NCBI GenBank assembly: GCA_005884945.1 | Contig: VAYM01000108.1 | Location: forward strand, 1 to 45,135 | From: Actinomycetota bacterium | Lineage (GTDB): Bacteria; Actinomycetota; Thermoleophilia; Gaiellales; Gaiellaceae | Direction of reading: 5' to 3' | Length of the DNA stretch: 45,135 nucleotides | Shown here: positions 24,848 to 33,637 of the stretch, piece after piece | How the letters are laid out: each line of letters begins with the position of its first letter | Numbering within the stretch: the first letter of the stretch is position 1 | The notes under the pieces: model-generated | What the model was told of the DNA's origin: nothing | Seen by the model: the letters and a program-made list of their open reading frames with translations, nothing else | Databases searched by the model: none | Made by a program: the position numbers and the translations under genes

Positions 24848-25981
24848 CTAGTGGGGCAGATTCCGAAACGCGTTGAACGCCGGCTTCTTCTTTCCGGCCG
24901 CCGTCAGTAGCCCCGACTGCCAGCCCATGCCGATGTTCGTGTCGTCCTTGAGCATGAACCAGATCATCAGCGCGATCTGCGGCGTGCGGCGCGCGATCGC
25001 ATACGCCTGCGACAGGTAGCGCGCCTGGTTTCCGTACGACACCGCGAACAGGCGGTCGGGCCGCGTCTGGTAGCCGTACTCCGTGATCCAGATCGGCTTG
25101 CGTCCGAAGAGCCTGTTCGAGAGCGCGATCAGCGAGCGGATGTTCCCGAGGGTCACCGCCCCGCAGCACGGAGGCGACGACGGCGTCTCGGTCGGCTTTC
25201 CGTAGTACGGGTGGTGCGCGTACGCGTCCATCTTCCGCATTCCGGCCTTGCGCGCGGCGCGCATGAAAGCGAGCGGTGACATCGACGGGCGGCCCGATCT
25301 CGCCTGGTTGTTCCCGCGCGGCCCGGTGGCGCCGCACGCAACCTGCTCGCCGCCGAAGTTCGTGTTGTGGACGCCGGTGTAGATCGCCGTGCAGATCTTC
25401 GCGTACTCCTTCGGGCTGACGAACCGGCCGCCGCTCGACTGCTTCAGCCAGATCGGATTGTTGGGCTCGTTCCACGCGAGCCACTTCTTCACGGCGGGAA
25501 GCGCGGTCTCGCCTGTCTCGTCCACCGGGATGTACCGCCCGCTGTAGCGCTCGGCCGCGGCGTACGCGAAGTTGCGCAGGTCGTTGTAGTTGCTCGGGGG
25601 CACGTTGCGCGCCGCGCCCCCGTTCGCCCATTTCGGAGTGAACAGGATCGTGAAGAGGACCTGGATGCCGTTCTGTGCCGCGTAACGAACGGCGCGGTCG
25701 TACAGCGTCCAGTCGTACGCGGGATCCGCGGGATCCTGCGGGTGCGCGGGCCGCCGGTCGCTCGCGACGCCGTGCGGCGCGCCCCCCCAGATCAGATTGA
25801 TGCGGATGATCTGCGTGCGTAGCTGATGGAGCAACGCGAACGTGGTCGTCGGGTTGCCGTACACCGTCTGCGCGTCGTCCTGAATCCCGACGAGCATGTG
25901 CGCCTGCGCAGTCGCGGCGGGCACCGCGAGCCCGGCGGCGAGGACGACCACCGCCCCGATGACCCCGATGCGCCTACGCAA
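24848..25981 (-). CDS. Secreted glycoside-hydrolase-like TIM-barrel protein
   Basis: The 377-residue protein starts [20 protein letters not shown] (signal peptide, cleavage near AQA-H) at TTG 25979-25981. The rest fits a (beta/alpha)8 barrel of the GH39/GH5-like clan [24 protein letters not shown] (acid/base Glu near 172) and WITEYGYQT (nucleophile Glu near 301), then MIWFMLKDD. It overlaps the UDP-glucuronate decarboxylase gene by 8 bases. It is probably an exported hydrolase or a transglycosylase acting on the glycan made by this locus; the substrate is unknown. Xylose-containing glycan is a guess from the coupled gene. Confidence 0.8.
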   Translation of the reverse strand: MRRRIGVIGAVVVLAAGLAVPAATAQAHMLVGIQDDAQTVYGNPTTTFALLHQLRTQIIRINLIWGGAPHGVASDRRPAHPQDPADPAYDWTLYDRAVRYAAQNGIQVLFTILFTPKWANGGAARNVPPSNYNDLRNFAYAAAERYSGRYIPVDETGETALPAVKKWLAWNEPNNPIWLKQSSGGRFVSPKEYAKICTAIYTGVHNTNFGGEQVACGATGPRGNNQARSGRPSMSPLAFMRAARKAGMRKMDAYAHHPYYGKPTETPSSPPCCGAVTLGNIRSLIALSNRLFGRKPIWITEYGYQTRPDRLFAVSYGNQARYLSQAYAIARRTPQIALMIWFMLKDDTNIGMGWQSGLLTAAGKKKPAFNAFRNLPH

Positions 25982-26912
25982 CGAGTGGCTCCCGCCCCAG
26001 CGTCTCGAGCATGCGCCGGAGGCCTTCCTCGAGCTGGATCTCCGGCTCCCAACCGAGCAGCTGGCGCGCGCGCGTGATGTCCGGCTGACGGACCTGCGGG
26101 TCGTCAACGGGAAGCGCTTCGTGCACGATCTCGCTCTTCGAGCCCGTCACGCGCAGCACCGTCTCGGCGAGCTCGTTCATCGTGAACTCGTTCGGGTTCC
26201 CGAGGTTGACCGGCAGGTGCTCGTTCGACTCGGCGAGCGTCACGAGGCCGCGGATCAGGTCGTCCACGTAGCAGAAGCTCCGGGTCTGCGTCCCGTCCCC
26301 GAACACGGTCAGGGGCTTGCCCTCCTGGGCCTGCCTCACAAACGTGGGAACCGCGCGGCCGTCGTTCGGCCGCATTCTCGGCCCGTACGTGTTGAAGATC
26401 CGCGCGATCGCGGTGTTGACGCCCTGCTGCCGGTGATACGCCATCGTCATTGCCTCGGAGTACCGCTTCGCCTCGTCGTAGACGCCGCGCGGGCCGATGG
26501 GATTGACGTTGCCCCAGTACGTCTCCGGCTGCGGGTGCACCTGCGGGTCGCCGTAGACCTCGCTCGTCGAGGCGATGAGAAAGCGCGCGCGCTTGAACTT
26601 CGCGACCCCGAGTGCGTTGTGGGTCCCGTACGAGCCGACCTTCAGCGTCTGGAGCGGGAGACGCGCGTAGTCGATCGGGCTGGCCGGGCTCGCGAGGTGG
26701 TAGACGAAGTCGACCGGCTCGTCGACCTCGAGGTGCTCGGTGACGTCGTGGTGCAGGAACGTGAACCGCTCGCCGCCGAGGTGCTGCACGTTCTGCAGCG
26801 ACCCCGTGTCGAGGTTGTCCACGCAGATAACGCGAAAGTCGCGCGAGATCAGGTGATCGCACAGGTGTGAGCCGAGGAACCCGGCCCCGCCGGTCACGAC
26901 GGCCGTGGGCAT
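25974..26912 (-). CDS. UDP-glucuronate decarboxylase (UDP-xylose synthase type, SDR)
   Basis: The 312-residue protein has [16 protein letters not shown] (6-21), the family-specific [20 protein letters not shown] (72-91), [15 protein letters not shown] (116-130), [20 protein letters not shown] (132-151; catalytic Tyr145 and Lys149) and [19 protein letters not shown]. These are hallmarks of UXS enzymes, which turn UDP-glucuronate into UDP-xylose with an NAD cofactor. The ATG at 26910-26912 has TAACAT nine bases upstream. It heads a two-gene unit with the secreted hydrolase. Confidence 0.93.
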   Translation of the reverse strand: MPTAVVTGGAGFLGSHLCDHLISRDFRVICVDNLDTGSLQNVQHLGGERFTFLHHDVTEHLEVDEPVDFVYHLASPASPIDYARLPLQTLKVGSYGTHNALGVAKFKRARFLIASTSEVYGDPQVHPQPETYWGNVNPIGPRGVYDEAKRYSEAMTMAYHRQQGVNTAIARIFNTYGPRMRPNDGRAVPTFVRQAQEGKPLTVFGDGTQTRSFCYVDDLIRGLVTLAESNEHLPVNLGNPNEFTMNELAETVLRVTGSKSEIVHEALPVDDPQVRQPDITRARQLLGWEPEIQLEEGLRRMLETLGREPLVA

Positions 26913-26921
26913 CGGGGCGCG

Positions 26922-26927
26922 ATGTTA
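26922..26927 (-). promoter_or_regulatory. -10 element TAACAT for the UXS unit
   Basis: TAACAT on the minus strand, nine bases before ATG 26912. Confidence 0.55.
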
Positions 26928-27002
26928 CCCAGGCGCCTGGAGTGCGGTCGCATTCCTTACGGCCGCTTTACAGAGCCGTCCCGGTGCCGGAGACTCCCCG
27001 CC

Positions 27003-27437
27003 TTGGCTCGGCGCCCGGGACGAGTCTGCATGGCGGCAGCGGTCGTCGTCGCGACCGGCTTCGGGCTCGGCTACTACGCACAGGCGCTTTCGCACCTCGG
27101 CGACACCGCTTCCGCGAACAGCCGCCTCTCGTACGAGGACCGCGAGATCGGCGGCGGGAACAGCATCGTCGTCGACCAGGAGGCGGCGTACGAGGCGCGG
27201 GGACTGATCCCGCCTTCCGCGCGCTACCGCGTCGTGACGGGCGGGCGTCTTCGAAACGCGACGTCGCTGACCGGGTCGTTCGTGGACGGCTGGTACCGGT
27301 CCTTTCTCATTCCGCGCCGCCGGTCGCCGACCGCGAGTTGGGTGATCTGCTACGGCTGCGACGTCGGCGCGCTCGGCGGGGCGTACACCGTGCGCTGGCA
27401 GGACGACAACGGCATCTCGATCGGTGAGGTGCGATGA
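27003..27437 (+). CDS. Membrane-anchored protein of unknown function
   Basis: The proposed 144-residue protein starts MARRPGRVCMAAAVVVATGF at TTG 27003, with GGAGA at 26989-26993, nine bases upstream. ATG 27030 is an alternative. One helix (about residues 10-28) is followed by an outside domain containing SYEDREIGGGNSIVVDQEAA, LIPPSARYRVVTGG and WVICYGCDVGALGG (two cysteines), then RWQDDNGISIGEV. I do not recognise a named family. It is joined by ATGA to the GT-C gene, so a partner or accessory of that enzyme is likely. Confidence 0.65.
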   Translation: MARRPGRVCMAAAVVVATGFGLGYYAQALSHLGDTASANSRLSYEDREIGGGNSIVVDQEAAYEARGLIPPSARYRVVTGGRLRNATSLTGSFVDGWYRSFLIPRRRSPTASWVICYGCDVGALGGAYTVRWQDDNGISIGEVR

Positions 27438-28786
27438 GCTGGCGGACGATCCTCGGCGTCGTCGCCCTCAACGCGTGGTTCCTCGTCGTCGGCGTGGGCG
27501 TGCTGTTCGCGCTGCGGGGCTGGCGGTCATGGGGCGAGCTCGCGCGGCTCTGCGGCCTTGCGTACATGCTCGGCATCGCCGCGACCGCGGTGGTGCTCGT
27601 CTGGGCTCTGGTCCTCACCGTCCCGTTTTCGGTCGCGACCGTCATCGGCGCCGGCGCTCTCGTTGCGCTCGTCGCAGCGTTCGCGGGAGGTCGCACCGGC
27701 AGACGCCTGCCGTCGCGGCCGCGGCCGCGCGTTCCCGGGTGGTCGCTCGTCGCCACCGTCTCCGCGGCACTGGTCGTCGTCTACTGCGAAGCGCAGTTTC
27801 GCGCCGGCCGCCTCGCGTCGCTGACGGAGTTCGACGGGTGGTTCTTCTGGGTCGCGAAGGCGCGCGCGATCTTCTCCTTCGGCGATCTCGACCCGCAGTT
27901 CTTCCGCGAGCTGCCGCACCACGGCTACCCGCCGCTCGTGCCGACGCTCGAAGCCGCCGCGATGCGGTTCATGGGCTCGGCGGACGTCGTCACGCTGCAC
28001 CTGCAGTTCTGGTTCCTGCTCGTCGGTTTCGTCGCGGCGTTGGTCGGACTGCTGGCGCCGCGCGTGCGACCGCTCTTCCTCTGGCCGCCGCTTCTGCTCG
28101 TGCTCGTCACGCCGCGGGTCAGCGGCTACGCGCTCCAGGCGCAGGCGGACTTCTTGCTCGAGGAGCTGCTTGCCGTCGCTGCGTTGCTCATCGGTCTCTG
28201 GCTCGTCGATCGCAGCGACTGGCAGCTCGTCGCCGCGGGGATCGTCCTCGCGGCCGCGATGTTGTCGAAACGCGAGGGCGCGCTCTTCGGCGCCTGCGTC
28301 GTCCTGGCCGGGCTCGGCGCAACGTGGCGGCAGCGACGCACGGCGTGGCCCCGGCTCGTCGGCGTGGGGGTCGCCGCCGCGGCGGCGACGCTGCCGTGGT
28401 GGATCCTCTTGCACGTCCGCGGCCTCGGCGCCGAGACGCCGGAGGCCGGTGGCATCGGCCTCTTCTCGCACCTCGACCTCGCGTGGCCGTCGCTGAAGCT
28501 GACGTTCAGCACGCTGTTCGACTACCACCAGTGGCTCCTCGTCGTCCCGGTCGCGGCGCTCGCGATCGCGGGCGCGTTCGTCGCGGGCGCGCGCCGGCTT
28601 CCGAGCTACGCGTTGCTCCTCTTCGTGTTCGGCGCCGCCGCGCTGACGTACACGACGTGGGCGTTTCCGAGCATCCCGATCACCAAGGCGCCTGTGAACC
28701 CGATCATCCGCCTGACCGGCTGGCTCGTGCTCGTCACGCCCGCGGTGATTCCGCTCGTCCTGAACGAGGGTTGGGACGCGGAGTGA
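27434..28786 (+). CDS. GT-C-like polytopic membrane protein
   Basis: The 450-residue protein has about 11 helices. The first long outside loop carries LTEFDGWFFWVAKARAIFSF and HHGYPPLVPTLEAA. That matches the acidic catalytic loop and the YPPLxP pattern of GT39/ArnT-like sugar transferases. A later segment reads LSKREGALFGACVVLAG. It starts at ATG 27434 (ATGA) and ends in GTGA with the next gene. The donor would be a polyprenyl-phosphate sugar; the acceptor is unknown. Confidence 0.75.
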   Translation: MSWRTILGVVALNAWFLVVGVGVLFALRGWRSWGELARLCGLAYMLGIAATAVVLVWALVLTVPFSVATVIGAGALVALVAAFAGGRTGRRLPSRPRPRVPGWSLVATVSAALVVVYCEAQFRAGRLASLTEFDGWFFWVAKARAIFSFGDLDPQFFRELPHHGYPPLVPTLEAAAMRFMGSADVVTLHLQFWFLLVGFVAALVGLLAPRVRPLFLWPPLLLVLVTPRVSGYALQAQADFLLEELLAVAALLIGLWLVDRSDWQLVAAGIVLAAAMLSKREGALFGACVVLAGLGATWRQRRTAWPRLVGVGVAAAAATLPWWILLHVRGLGAETPEAGGIGLFSHLDLAWPSLKLTFSTLFDYHQWLLVVPVAALAIAGAFVAGARRLPSYALLLFVFGAAALTYTTWAFPSIPITKAPVNPIIRLTGWLVLVTPAVIPLVLNEGWDAE

Positions 28787-29139
28787 GCCGTCGCGCCGCA
28801 GCGGCGCCGCTCCTCGTGCTCGTCGCGGCGCTCGCGTATCCGGTCGCGGTGCTGAGCGGCGGGCTGCCTCGCTTTCCGACGCGAGCGGAGTGCATCCATC
28901 CTGCGAAAGAGGGCGTGCCGCTCGAGGCAGTGTTCGGACGCTTCGACCTTCGGGCGAGCGCCGAAGCGCGGTTCCAGCGCGTTCTCGCGGCCGGCTTCAA
29001 GGGCACGAAGATCGAGCCCGACGGCTGCGGACGGCTGAAGGTCGACGTCGCAGGCATTCCGAACCTCGCGGTCGGGCACGACCTGCTGAAAGAGGCCGCG
29101 AAGGTGGGGCTCACCGCGACGCTCGAGTCTGTTCCCTAG
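28783..29139 (+). CDS. Small secreted or anchored protein, SPOR-like
   Basis: The 118-residue protein starts MSRRAAAAPLLVLVAALAYP from GTG 28783 (GTGA overlap), giving one N-terminal helix. The remaining 70 residues run VFGRFDLRASAEARFQRVLA, GFKGTKIEPDGCGRLKVDVA and LLKEAAKVGLTATLESV. The order strand, helix with SAExxxxxL, strand, GRLxVxV, helix, strand fits a SPOR-type fold, which binds denuded peptidoglycan; the match is by eye only. Its TAG overlaps the stop of the convergent YciI gene in a shared CTAG. A role with the GT-C protein is inferred. Confidence 0.6.
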   Translation: MSRRAAAAPLLVLVAALAYPVAVLSGGLPRFPTRAECIHPAKEGVPLEAVFGRFDLRASAEARFQRVLAAGFKGTKIEPDGCGRLKVDVAGIPNLAVGHDLLKEAAKVGLTATLESVP

Positions 29140-29435
29140 TCTCTTCCGCGCAGTAGCGAGATGCGAAAGGGCCGCAACTCGCCCTCCGCGTAGCCGCCGG
29201 CGATCACCGGGTCCTCGTTCATCAGTCGCCTTGCGGCCTCTTCGTCGGGCGCCTCGAAGATCGCGATGCCCGTGTTCTTCTCACCGAGCGTCGGCCCGAC
29301 GAGGACGATCACACCGTCCGCGAGCAGCCGCTGGAACCGCTCGAAGTGCACGGACCAGACTTCCTTCTCCTCGTCGGTCATCGTCGCGGCGAAGTTCTCG
29401 CGCGGCGAATGGATGAAGTAGATCCACTCGGCCAT
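29136..29435 (-). CDS. YciI family protein
   Basis: The 99-residue protein begins MAEWIYFIHSPRENFAATMT and has HFERFQRLLADGVIVLVGPT, IAIFEAPDEEAARRLMNEDP and VIAGGYAEGELRPFRISLL. This is the complete ferredoxin-like YciI/DGPF fold, a family of small proteins with mostly unknown reactions. It has no evident link to polysaccharide work. No -10 hexamer or ribosome binding site is clear before ATG 29435. Confidence 0.85.
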   Translation of the reverse strand: MAEWIYFIHSPRENFAATMTDEEKEVWSVHFERFQRLLADGVIVLVGPTLGEKNTGIAIFEAPDEEAARRLMNEDPVIAGGYAEGELRPFRISLLRGRD

Positions 29436-29464
29436 CGAGCCATGATCGCCGAAACGCCCGCGGC

Positions 29465-29470
29465 TAGGAT
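29465..29470 (+). promoter_or_regulatory. -10 element TAGGAT for the 68-residue gene
   Basis: TAGGAT, six bases before GTG 29477. Confidence 0.5.
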
Positions 29471-29476
29471 TGCCTC

Positions 29477-29683
29477 GTGGGTCTGGGTTCGTTGTTCGCT
29501 CGGCTCGACCGTCTGGCCGGAAGGTTCAACCGGTGGTTCGGAGGCGCTGCCGTCGCGACGAGTGCGGAGCACTCGGGAGCCGCGGGCGGTCCTCCGACGG
29601 TGGATCCAACTGCCGTCGTCGCCGCACTGGGAGAGATCGAACGGGAATCTCGCGGCGACGAGGAGCCCGAGCCGGGGGCTTAG
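29477..29683 (+). CDS. Small protein of unknown function (68 residues)
   Basis: The frame opens MGLGSLFARLDRLAGRFNRW, an amphipathic helix with aromatic and basic residues, then FGGAAVATSAEHSG and an acidic tail ending DEEPEPGA. It has no family that I recognise. Support comes from the TAGGAT six bases before the GTG, the neat 4-base overlap with the convergent GT2 stop (29680-29683) and the lack of any other use for this strand. The helix could lie along the membrane. Confidence 0.6.
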   Translation: MGLGSLFARLDRLAGRFNRWFGGAAVATSAEHSGAAGGPPTVDPTAVVAALGEIERESRGDEEPEPGA

Positions 29684-30621
29684 CGCAGGTCCTTGTTCGA
29701 CTCCATGTCGAACCACATCGCGAACAGCGTGAACTGCGAGCCGAAGATCAGCAGCAGCGCGACGAGCACGACCGTTCCCACCGACACCGCGTTGCCCATC
29801 ACTCGCAGCACCACTTCCGCGATCCCGAGCCCGAGACCGATCAGCGTCATCATGAACCCGAACGCGTAGAAGAACACGAGCGGATGGAAGTCGCGGATGA
29901 CGTACTTCTCCTTCATCCGCCAGAAGAACCCCTTCACAAGGAGCCACGAGATGCGCGGGACGACGCGCGGGATCTTGAGGCCGCTCCGCTCGCCGACGCC
30001 GTACACCGGACGCGACGGGATGTCACGCACGCGCGCGTTCCACACATTCAGGTGCACGAGCATGTCGTTCGGGAATCCGTAGCGCGGATAGACGCGCTCG
30101 AGGTCGAGCTGCTCGAGGATCCCCCTGCTCGCCGCCGTGTAGCCGGACTGCGAGTCCGCGACGTGCCAGTAGCCGGACGCGATCTTCGTCAGGAGCGACA
30201 GGATCGCGCCGCCGTAGTACCGCGCTCGCGGCATCACCCGCCACGCCTCGCCGGAGACGAGCCGGTTCGCCTTCGCGTAGTCGACCTCCCCGCGCGCGAC
30301 CGGCAGCGCGATGCGCTCGAGGTCCGCGGGGTCCATCTGGTTGTCGCCGGCCATGACGCACGCGACGTCGATCCCGTCCGCGACTGCCCGCCGATATCCC
30401 GTCACGATCGCAGCCCCGACGCCGGAGTTTCGCTCGTGCCGGACGACGACGACGCGGCCGTCACCCGCGCTCTGTGCCGCACTCCCGGTGCCGTCGCGCG
30501 ACGCGTCGTCCACGACGTAGATCCGGTCGACGAAGTCGGGAATCCCGTGGATCGTGTCGCCGACGAGCCGTTCCTCGTCATAGGCGGGAACGACGACGGC
30601 GACGGACTTTCCCTCGAGCAT
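29680..30621 (-). CDS. Glycosyltransferase family 2 with C-terminal membrane helices
   Basis: The 313-residue protein has VAVVVPAYDEERLV (7-20), IYVVDDASRDGT (34-45) and VMAGDNQMDP (89-98), where D-x-x-M-D replaces the more common DADxQHxP. QSGYTAASRGILEQLDLERV and FPNDMLVHLNV follow. Two helices end the protein (about residues 240-290). This is a DPM1-like polyprenyl-phosphate sugar synthase with a membrane tail, and it could supply the GT-C enzymes of the same unit. It is the last gene of the 37054 unit, three bases after the Wzz stop. Confidence 0.87.
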   Translation of the reverse strand: MLEGKSVAVVVPAYDEERLVGDTIHGIPDFVDRIYVVDDASRDGTGSAAQSAGDGRVVVVRHERNSGVGAAIVTGYRRAVADGIDVACVMAGDNQMDPADLERIALPVARGEVDYAKANRLVSGEAWRVMPRARYYGGAILSLLTKIASGYWHVADSQSGYTAASRGILEQLDLERVYPRYGFPNDMLVHLNVWNARVRDIPSRPVYGVGERSGLKIPRVVPRISWLLVKGFFWRMKEKYVIRDFHPLVFFYAFGFMMTLIGLGLGIAEVVLRVMGNAVSVGTVVLVALLLIFGSQFTLFAMWFDMESNKDLR

Positions 30622-30624
30622 GGC

Positions 30625-31440
30625 TCAGCGGCGGCGGCGCGCGGCGATCGGCTCCCACGCGACCGCCGCGATCAGCCCGATCACGAACCCGAGGAATGCC
30701 GCGACGACGACGTCGTTGCGCCGGCTGCGCGCCGTGGTCTTCGTCGCCGCTGCATGCGTGAGGACGCTCGGGAGCTCGACCTGCTGCGCCTGCACGAGTT
30801 GGAGCTTGGCACTTAACTGGTCCTGCAAAACCGTGCCGAGCAGGACGGCGAGCGACGGATTCGCTTGCGAGCCTCGACGAATCGCGTCGATCTGTTTCTG
30901 GTCTGCTGCAACACGGTCGCCGAGAAGCTTGATCTTCGCCGCGGCGTACGGCGAGAGCTTCTCCGTCACCTGGCGCGCCAGCGAGTTCGCGGCGATTCGC
31001 GACTTCCGCGCAGTCGGGCCCTGCACGGTGATCCGGACGAGCGGAGCCTGCTGGATGCGAGTGCCGCCGACGCTCGCGGAGCTGCCCGCGATCGACTGCG
31101 TCGAGATGTGACCGCGCAGCTCTCCCGGTTTGAGCCCTGCGGCCGCCGCGGCCGTGTCGATCGCGTCCTCGGACTTCACGATCGTCGCCACGCTCGTCGG
31201 ATTCGTCTGCTGCGACTGCAGCGGCGTGTTCCCGGGGTAGCTGTACGGCTGGCCGAGATACACGACCGCGCTCGCCTTCCACACCTGCGAGCCGGACAGC
31301 GAGATCAGGTACCCGATGATCGCGCCGACGACGAGACCCGCGACCGGTAGCCACCAGCGGACGACGACGGCGCGCGCGTACCGGCCGAGATCGACTTCCT
31401 GCTCGGCATCGAGGTCGGGCTCGCGGTTGCGCGTGCTCAC
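30625..31440 (-). CDS. Wzz-type chain-length determinant
   Basis: The 271-residue protein has an N-terminal helix (about 30-49) after VDLGRYARAVVVRWWLPV and a C-terminal helix (about 244-262). Between them lies an outside region with VWKASAVVYLGQPYS near the start and a predicted coiled coil (VTEKLSPYAAAKIKLLGDRV to about residue 210). That is the Wzz/PCP layout, which sets glycan chain length together with Wzy. No Walker motif follows, so it is not fused to a tyrosine kinase. GTG 31438-31440 overlaps the epimerase stop as GTGA. Confidence 0.87.
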   Translation of the reverse strand: MSTRNREPDLDAEQEVDLGRYARAVVVRWWLPVAGLVVGAIIGYLISLSGSQVWKASAVVYLGQPYSYPGNTPLQSQQTNPTSVATIVKSEDAIDTAAAAAGLKPGELRGHISTQSIAGSSASVGGTRIQQAPLVRITVQGPTARKSRIAANSLARQVTEKLSPYAAAKIKLLGDRVAADQKQIDAIRRGSQANPSLAVLLGTVLQDQLSAKLQLVQAQQVELPSVLTHAAATKTTARSRRNDVVVAAFLGFVIGLIAAVAWEPIAARRRR

Positions 31441-32354
31441 GAGGCGGCGACTCTAGTGGCTGCCCACTCCCACTGCGCGTTCAATCCGTCCTCGAGCGAC
31501 GTCGTCGCGCGCCAGCCGAGCTCGCGTTCGATGCGGTTCGTGTCCGGTGCCGTCCGTCGCACGTCGCCCTTTGCGGCCGGGCGCTCGGTGAGCTCGAGCG
31601 ACCTGCCCGACATGCGCTCGAGCGTCTCGATCGCCTCGCGCATCGTCGCCTCGACGCCGCCGCCGACGTTGTACGTCGCACCCGCCGGCGCGCGCTCCAT
31701 CGCGTCGATCGTCGCCTCGACGGCGTCCGCGACGTACGTGAACGCGCGCGACTGCGACCCGTCGCCGGAGAGCTCGAACGAAGCGCCGCGCGCGAGCGCG
31801 TCGACGATCCGCGCGAGCGCCATGTCCGGACGCTGGCGCGGGCCGTACACCGTGAAGTAGCGGAGCGTCACGACGTCCAGGTCGAACCCGTTCGCGTACG
31901 CGCGCGCGAGCTGCTCGCACCCGAGCTTCGTGACCCCGTACGGTGAGATCGGCCGCGGCTCCGTGTCCTCGGGCGTCGGATACCGCTCGGCGTCTCCGTA
32001 GACCGACGAGGACGAGGCGAAGACGGTTCGCACCCCGGCCCGCGCCGCGCGCTCGAACACGCGACGCGACGCGACCAGGTTCTGGCGCACGTAGAGGTCG
32101 AACACGTCGCCGAAGCTGCGCACGCCCGGCTGCCCGGCTAGGTGGAAGACCCCGTCGACGCCGTCGAGGTCGAGCTCGTCCTCCGCGAGGTCGAGTCGCC
32201 GGACGTCGAGCCCCTGCGCGTTCTCCTCCTTCAGCGCGACGTCGTAGTAGTCGGTGAACGCGTCGACGCCGGCGACATCGTGTCCGCGCGCTGAGAGCGC
32301 TTCCGCGAGGTGCGAGCCGATGAACCCGGCGGCGCCGGTGACGACGTACCTCAC
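31437..32354 (-). CDS. NAD-dependent epimerase, UDP-glucuronate 4-epimerase-like
   Basis: The 305-residue protein starts MRYVVTGAAGFIGSHLAEAL at GTG 32352-32354. It has the glycine loop (GxxGxxG, 7-13), GVDAFTDYYDVALKEEN (29-45), HLAGQPGVRSFGDVFDLYVR (71-90), SSSSVYG and SPYGVTK (137-143; Tyr139 and Lys143). The DYYDVALK segment is typical of enzymes turning UDP-glucuronate into UDP-galacturonate. The overall family is safe; the exact substrate is less so. It lies between GT-C and Wzz genes in one unit. Confidence 0.82.
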   Translation of the reverse strand: MRYVVTGAAGFIGSHLAEALSARGHDVAGVDAFTDYYDVALKEENAQGLDVRRLDLAEDELDLDGVDGVFHLAGQPGVRSFGDVFDLYVRQNLVASRRVFERAARAGVRTVFASSSSVYGDAERYPTPEDTEPRPISPYGVTKLGCEQLARAYANGFDLDVVTLRYFTVYGPRQRPDMALARIVDALARGASFELSGDGSQSRAFTYVADAVEATIDAMERAPAGATYNVGGGVEATMREAIETLERMSGRSLELTERPAAKGDVRRTAPDTNRIERELGWRATTSLEDGLNAQWEWAATRVAAS

Positions 32355-33634
32355 GACGGCAGCACCAGGAAGTCGACGTCGAGCGCGACGGCGTACAGGA
32401 GCGGCAGCACGACGGCCATGATGACGAGCGGCCCGGCCCTCCGAAGGAGCGAGAGCATCCACGCACCGCAGACGGCGAGGGGTGCGACCGCGTCGAGCAG
32501 GTACGCGGCCTTGATCGTGTCCCCGTCGGGATGCGGGTACGAGATCTGGAAGACCAGGAACGCGAGCGACAGCGCGAGGATCGACGCAGGGATCAGCAGG
32601 ACCGCCGGCTCGCGCCGACGCGCGCCGACGACGGCGAGCCCGACGAAGCCGGCGAGCGCGAACAGCGACGGCAGGATTCCGACGTAGCTCTGCCACACGC
32701 GCGGGCGCTCGTACTTCGACGGGAGCGTCGGCGGCGTCGAGATGTTCGCGGCGGGGATCTCGAAGTAGCGCCAGTAGTCGCCCCACCAGTCCGTGTACAC
32801 GACCGGCCAGAGGTGGTTGAGGTAGTTCGGCGCATACGGGTGCGAGAACACCGGGGCGACGTCGAGGCTCGTGTAGAAGCTCGCGGGGCGGCGCGAGAAG
32901 AACGACTCGTGCGGTGCGGGGCGACTGAACGCGAACGGACTGCCGTGCGCGGACGCCTGGTTGACGAACCACGGCAGCGAGAGAACGAGCAGGACGCCCA
33001 CGAGCGCGACGGCCGACCATGCAGGCCGGCGATCGCGGTCGAGCCACGCCTGCAGTCCGAGCGCGAGGATCGCGGCAGCTGCGAGCGCGAGCGCCCACGT
33101 CCGCGTCAGCGTCGCGAGGCCGAACAGGAGACCGGCCGCCGCACCGTTCCACGCTCCCGCCCGACGCCGTGCGAGCGAGCGGAGGACGACGTAGAGCGCT
33201 CCGGTGGCGAGCGCCGTCGCCAGAGGCTCCGGGTGGTACATCACGGCCGTCCGCGTCAGCACCGGCGTGAGCGCGGCGAAGGCGGCTGCGCCGAGCTGGA
33301 TCCACCGCGAGCGCGGCCAGAGCTCGCGCGCGATCAGTCCGGAGAAGGCCACGACGGCGAGTGCTGCGAGACCGTCGAGCACCTGCACGGCGCGGTGCGA
33401 GTGGATCAACGCCGCGACGGCGAAGAAGAGCGGCGGCGTGTGCCAGACGCTCGTCTCGTTCGTCGACGGGAGTCGGTGGTGGAGGCGGATGACGTCGCTG
33501 TAGAGCGAGTTCGCATAGGCGTCGTAGCCGCGGAGCCAGTCGTAGTGGAAGACGTCCCAGCCGACGAGCGCCGCGTAGCCCGCGAAGACGACCGCGACGG
33601 CGAGCGGGAATGCGAGCCGGGTGTCAACCCTCAC
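32351..33634 (-). CDS. GT-C membrane glycosyltransferase (paralogue B)
   Basis: This 427-residue polytopic protein starts MRVDTRLAFPLAVAVVFAGY from GTG 33632-33634. An outside loop carries GYDAYANSLYSDVIRLHHRL, then WHTPPLFFAVAAL and MYHPEPLATALATG, as in GT39/ArnT-type enzymes. Later landmarks shared with the gene at 34639-35853 are SRRPASFYTSL, WWGDYWRYFEIP and SYPHPDGDTIKAAYLLDAVA. The two proteins are clear paralogues. Substrates are unknown. Confidence 0.78.
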   Translation of the reverse strand: MRVDTRLAFPLAVAVVFAGYAALVGWDVFHYDWLRGYDAYANSLYSDVIRLHHRLPSTNETSVWHTPPLFFAVAALIHSHRAVQVLDGLAALAVVAFSGLIARELWPRSRWIQLGAAAFAALTPVLTRTAVMYHPEPLATALATGALYVVLRSLARRRAGAWNGAAAGLLFGLATLTRTWALALAAAAILALGLQAWLDRDRRPAWSAVALVGVLLVLSLPWFVNQASAHGSPFAFSRPAPHESFFSRRPASFYTSLDVAPVFSHPYAPNYLNHLWPVVYTDWWGDYWRYFEIPAANISTPPTLPSKYERPRVWQSYVGILPSLFALAGFVGLAVVGARRREPAVLLIPASILALSLAFLVFQISYPHPDGDTIKAAYLLDAVAPLAVCGAWMLSLLRRAGPLVIMAVVLPLLYAVALDVDFLVLPS

Positions 33635-33637
33635 GGG

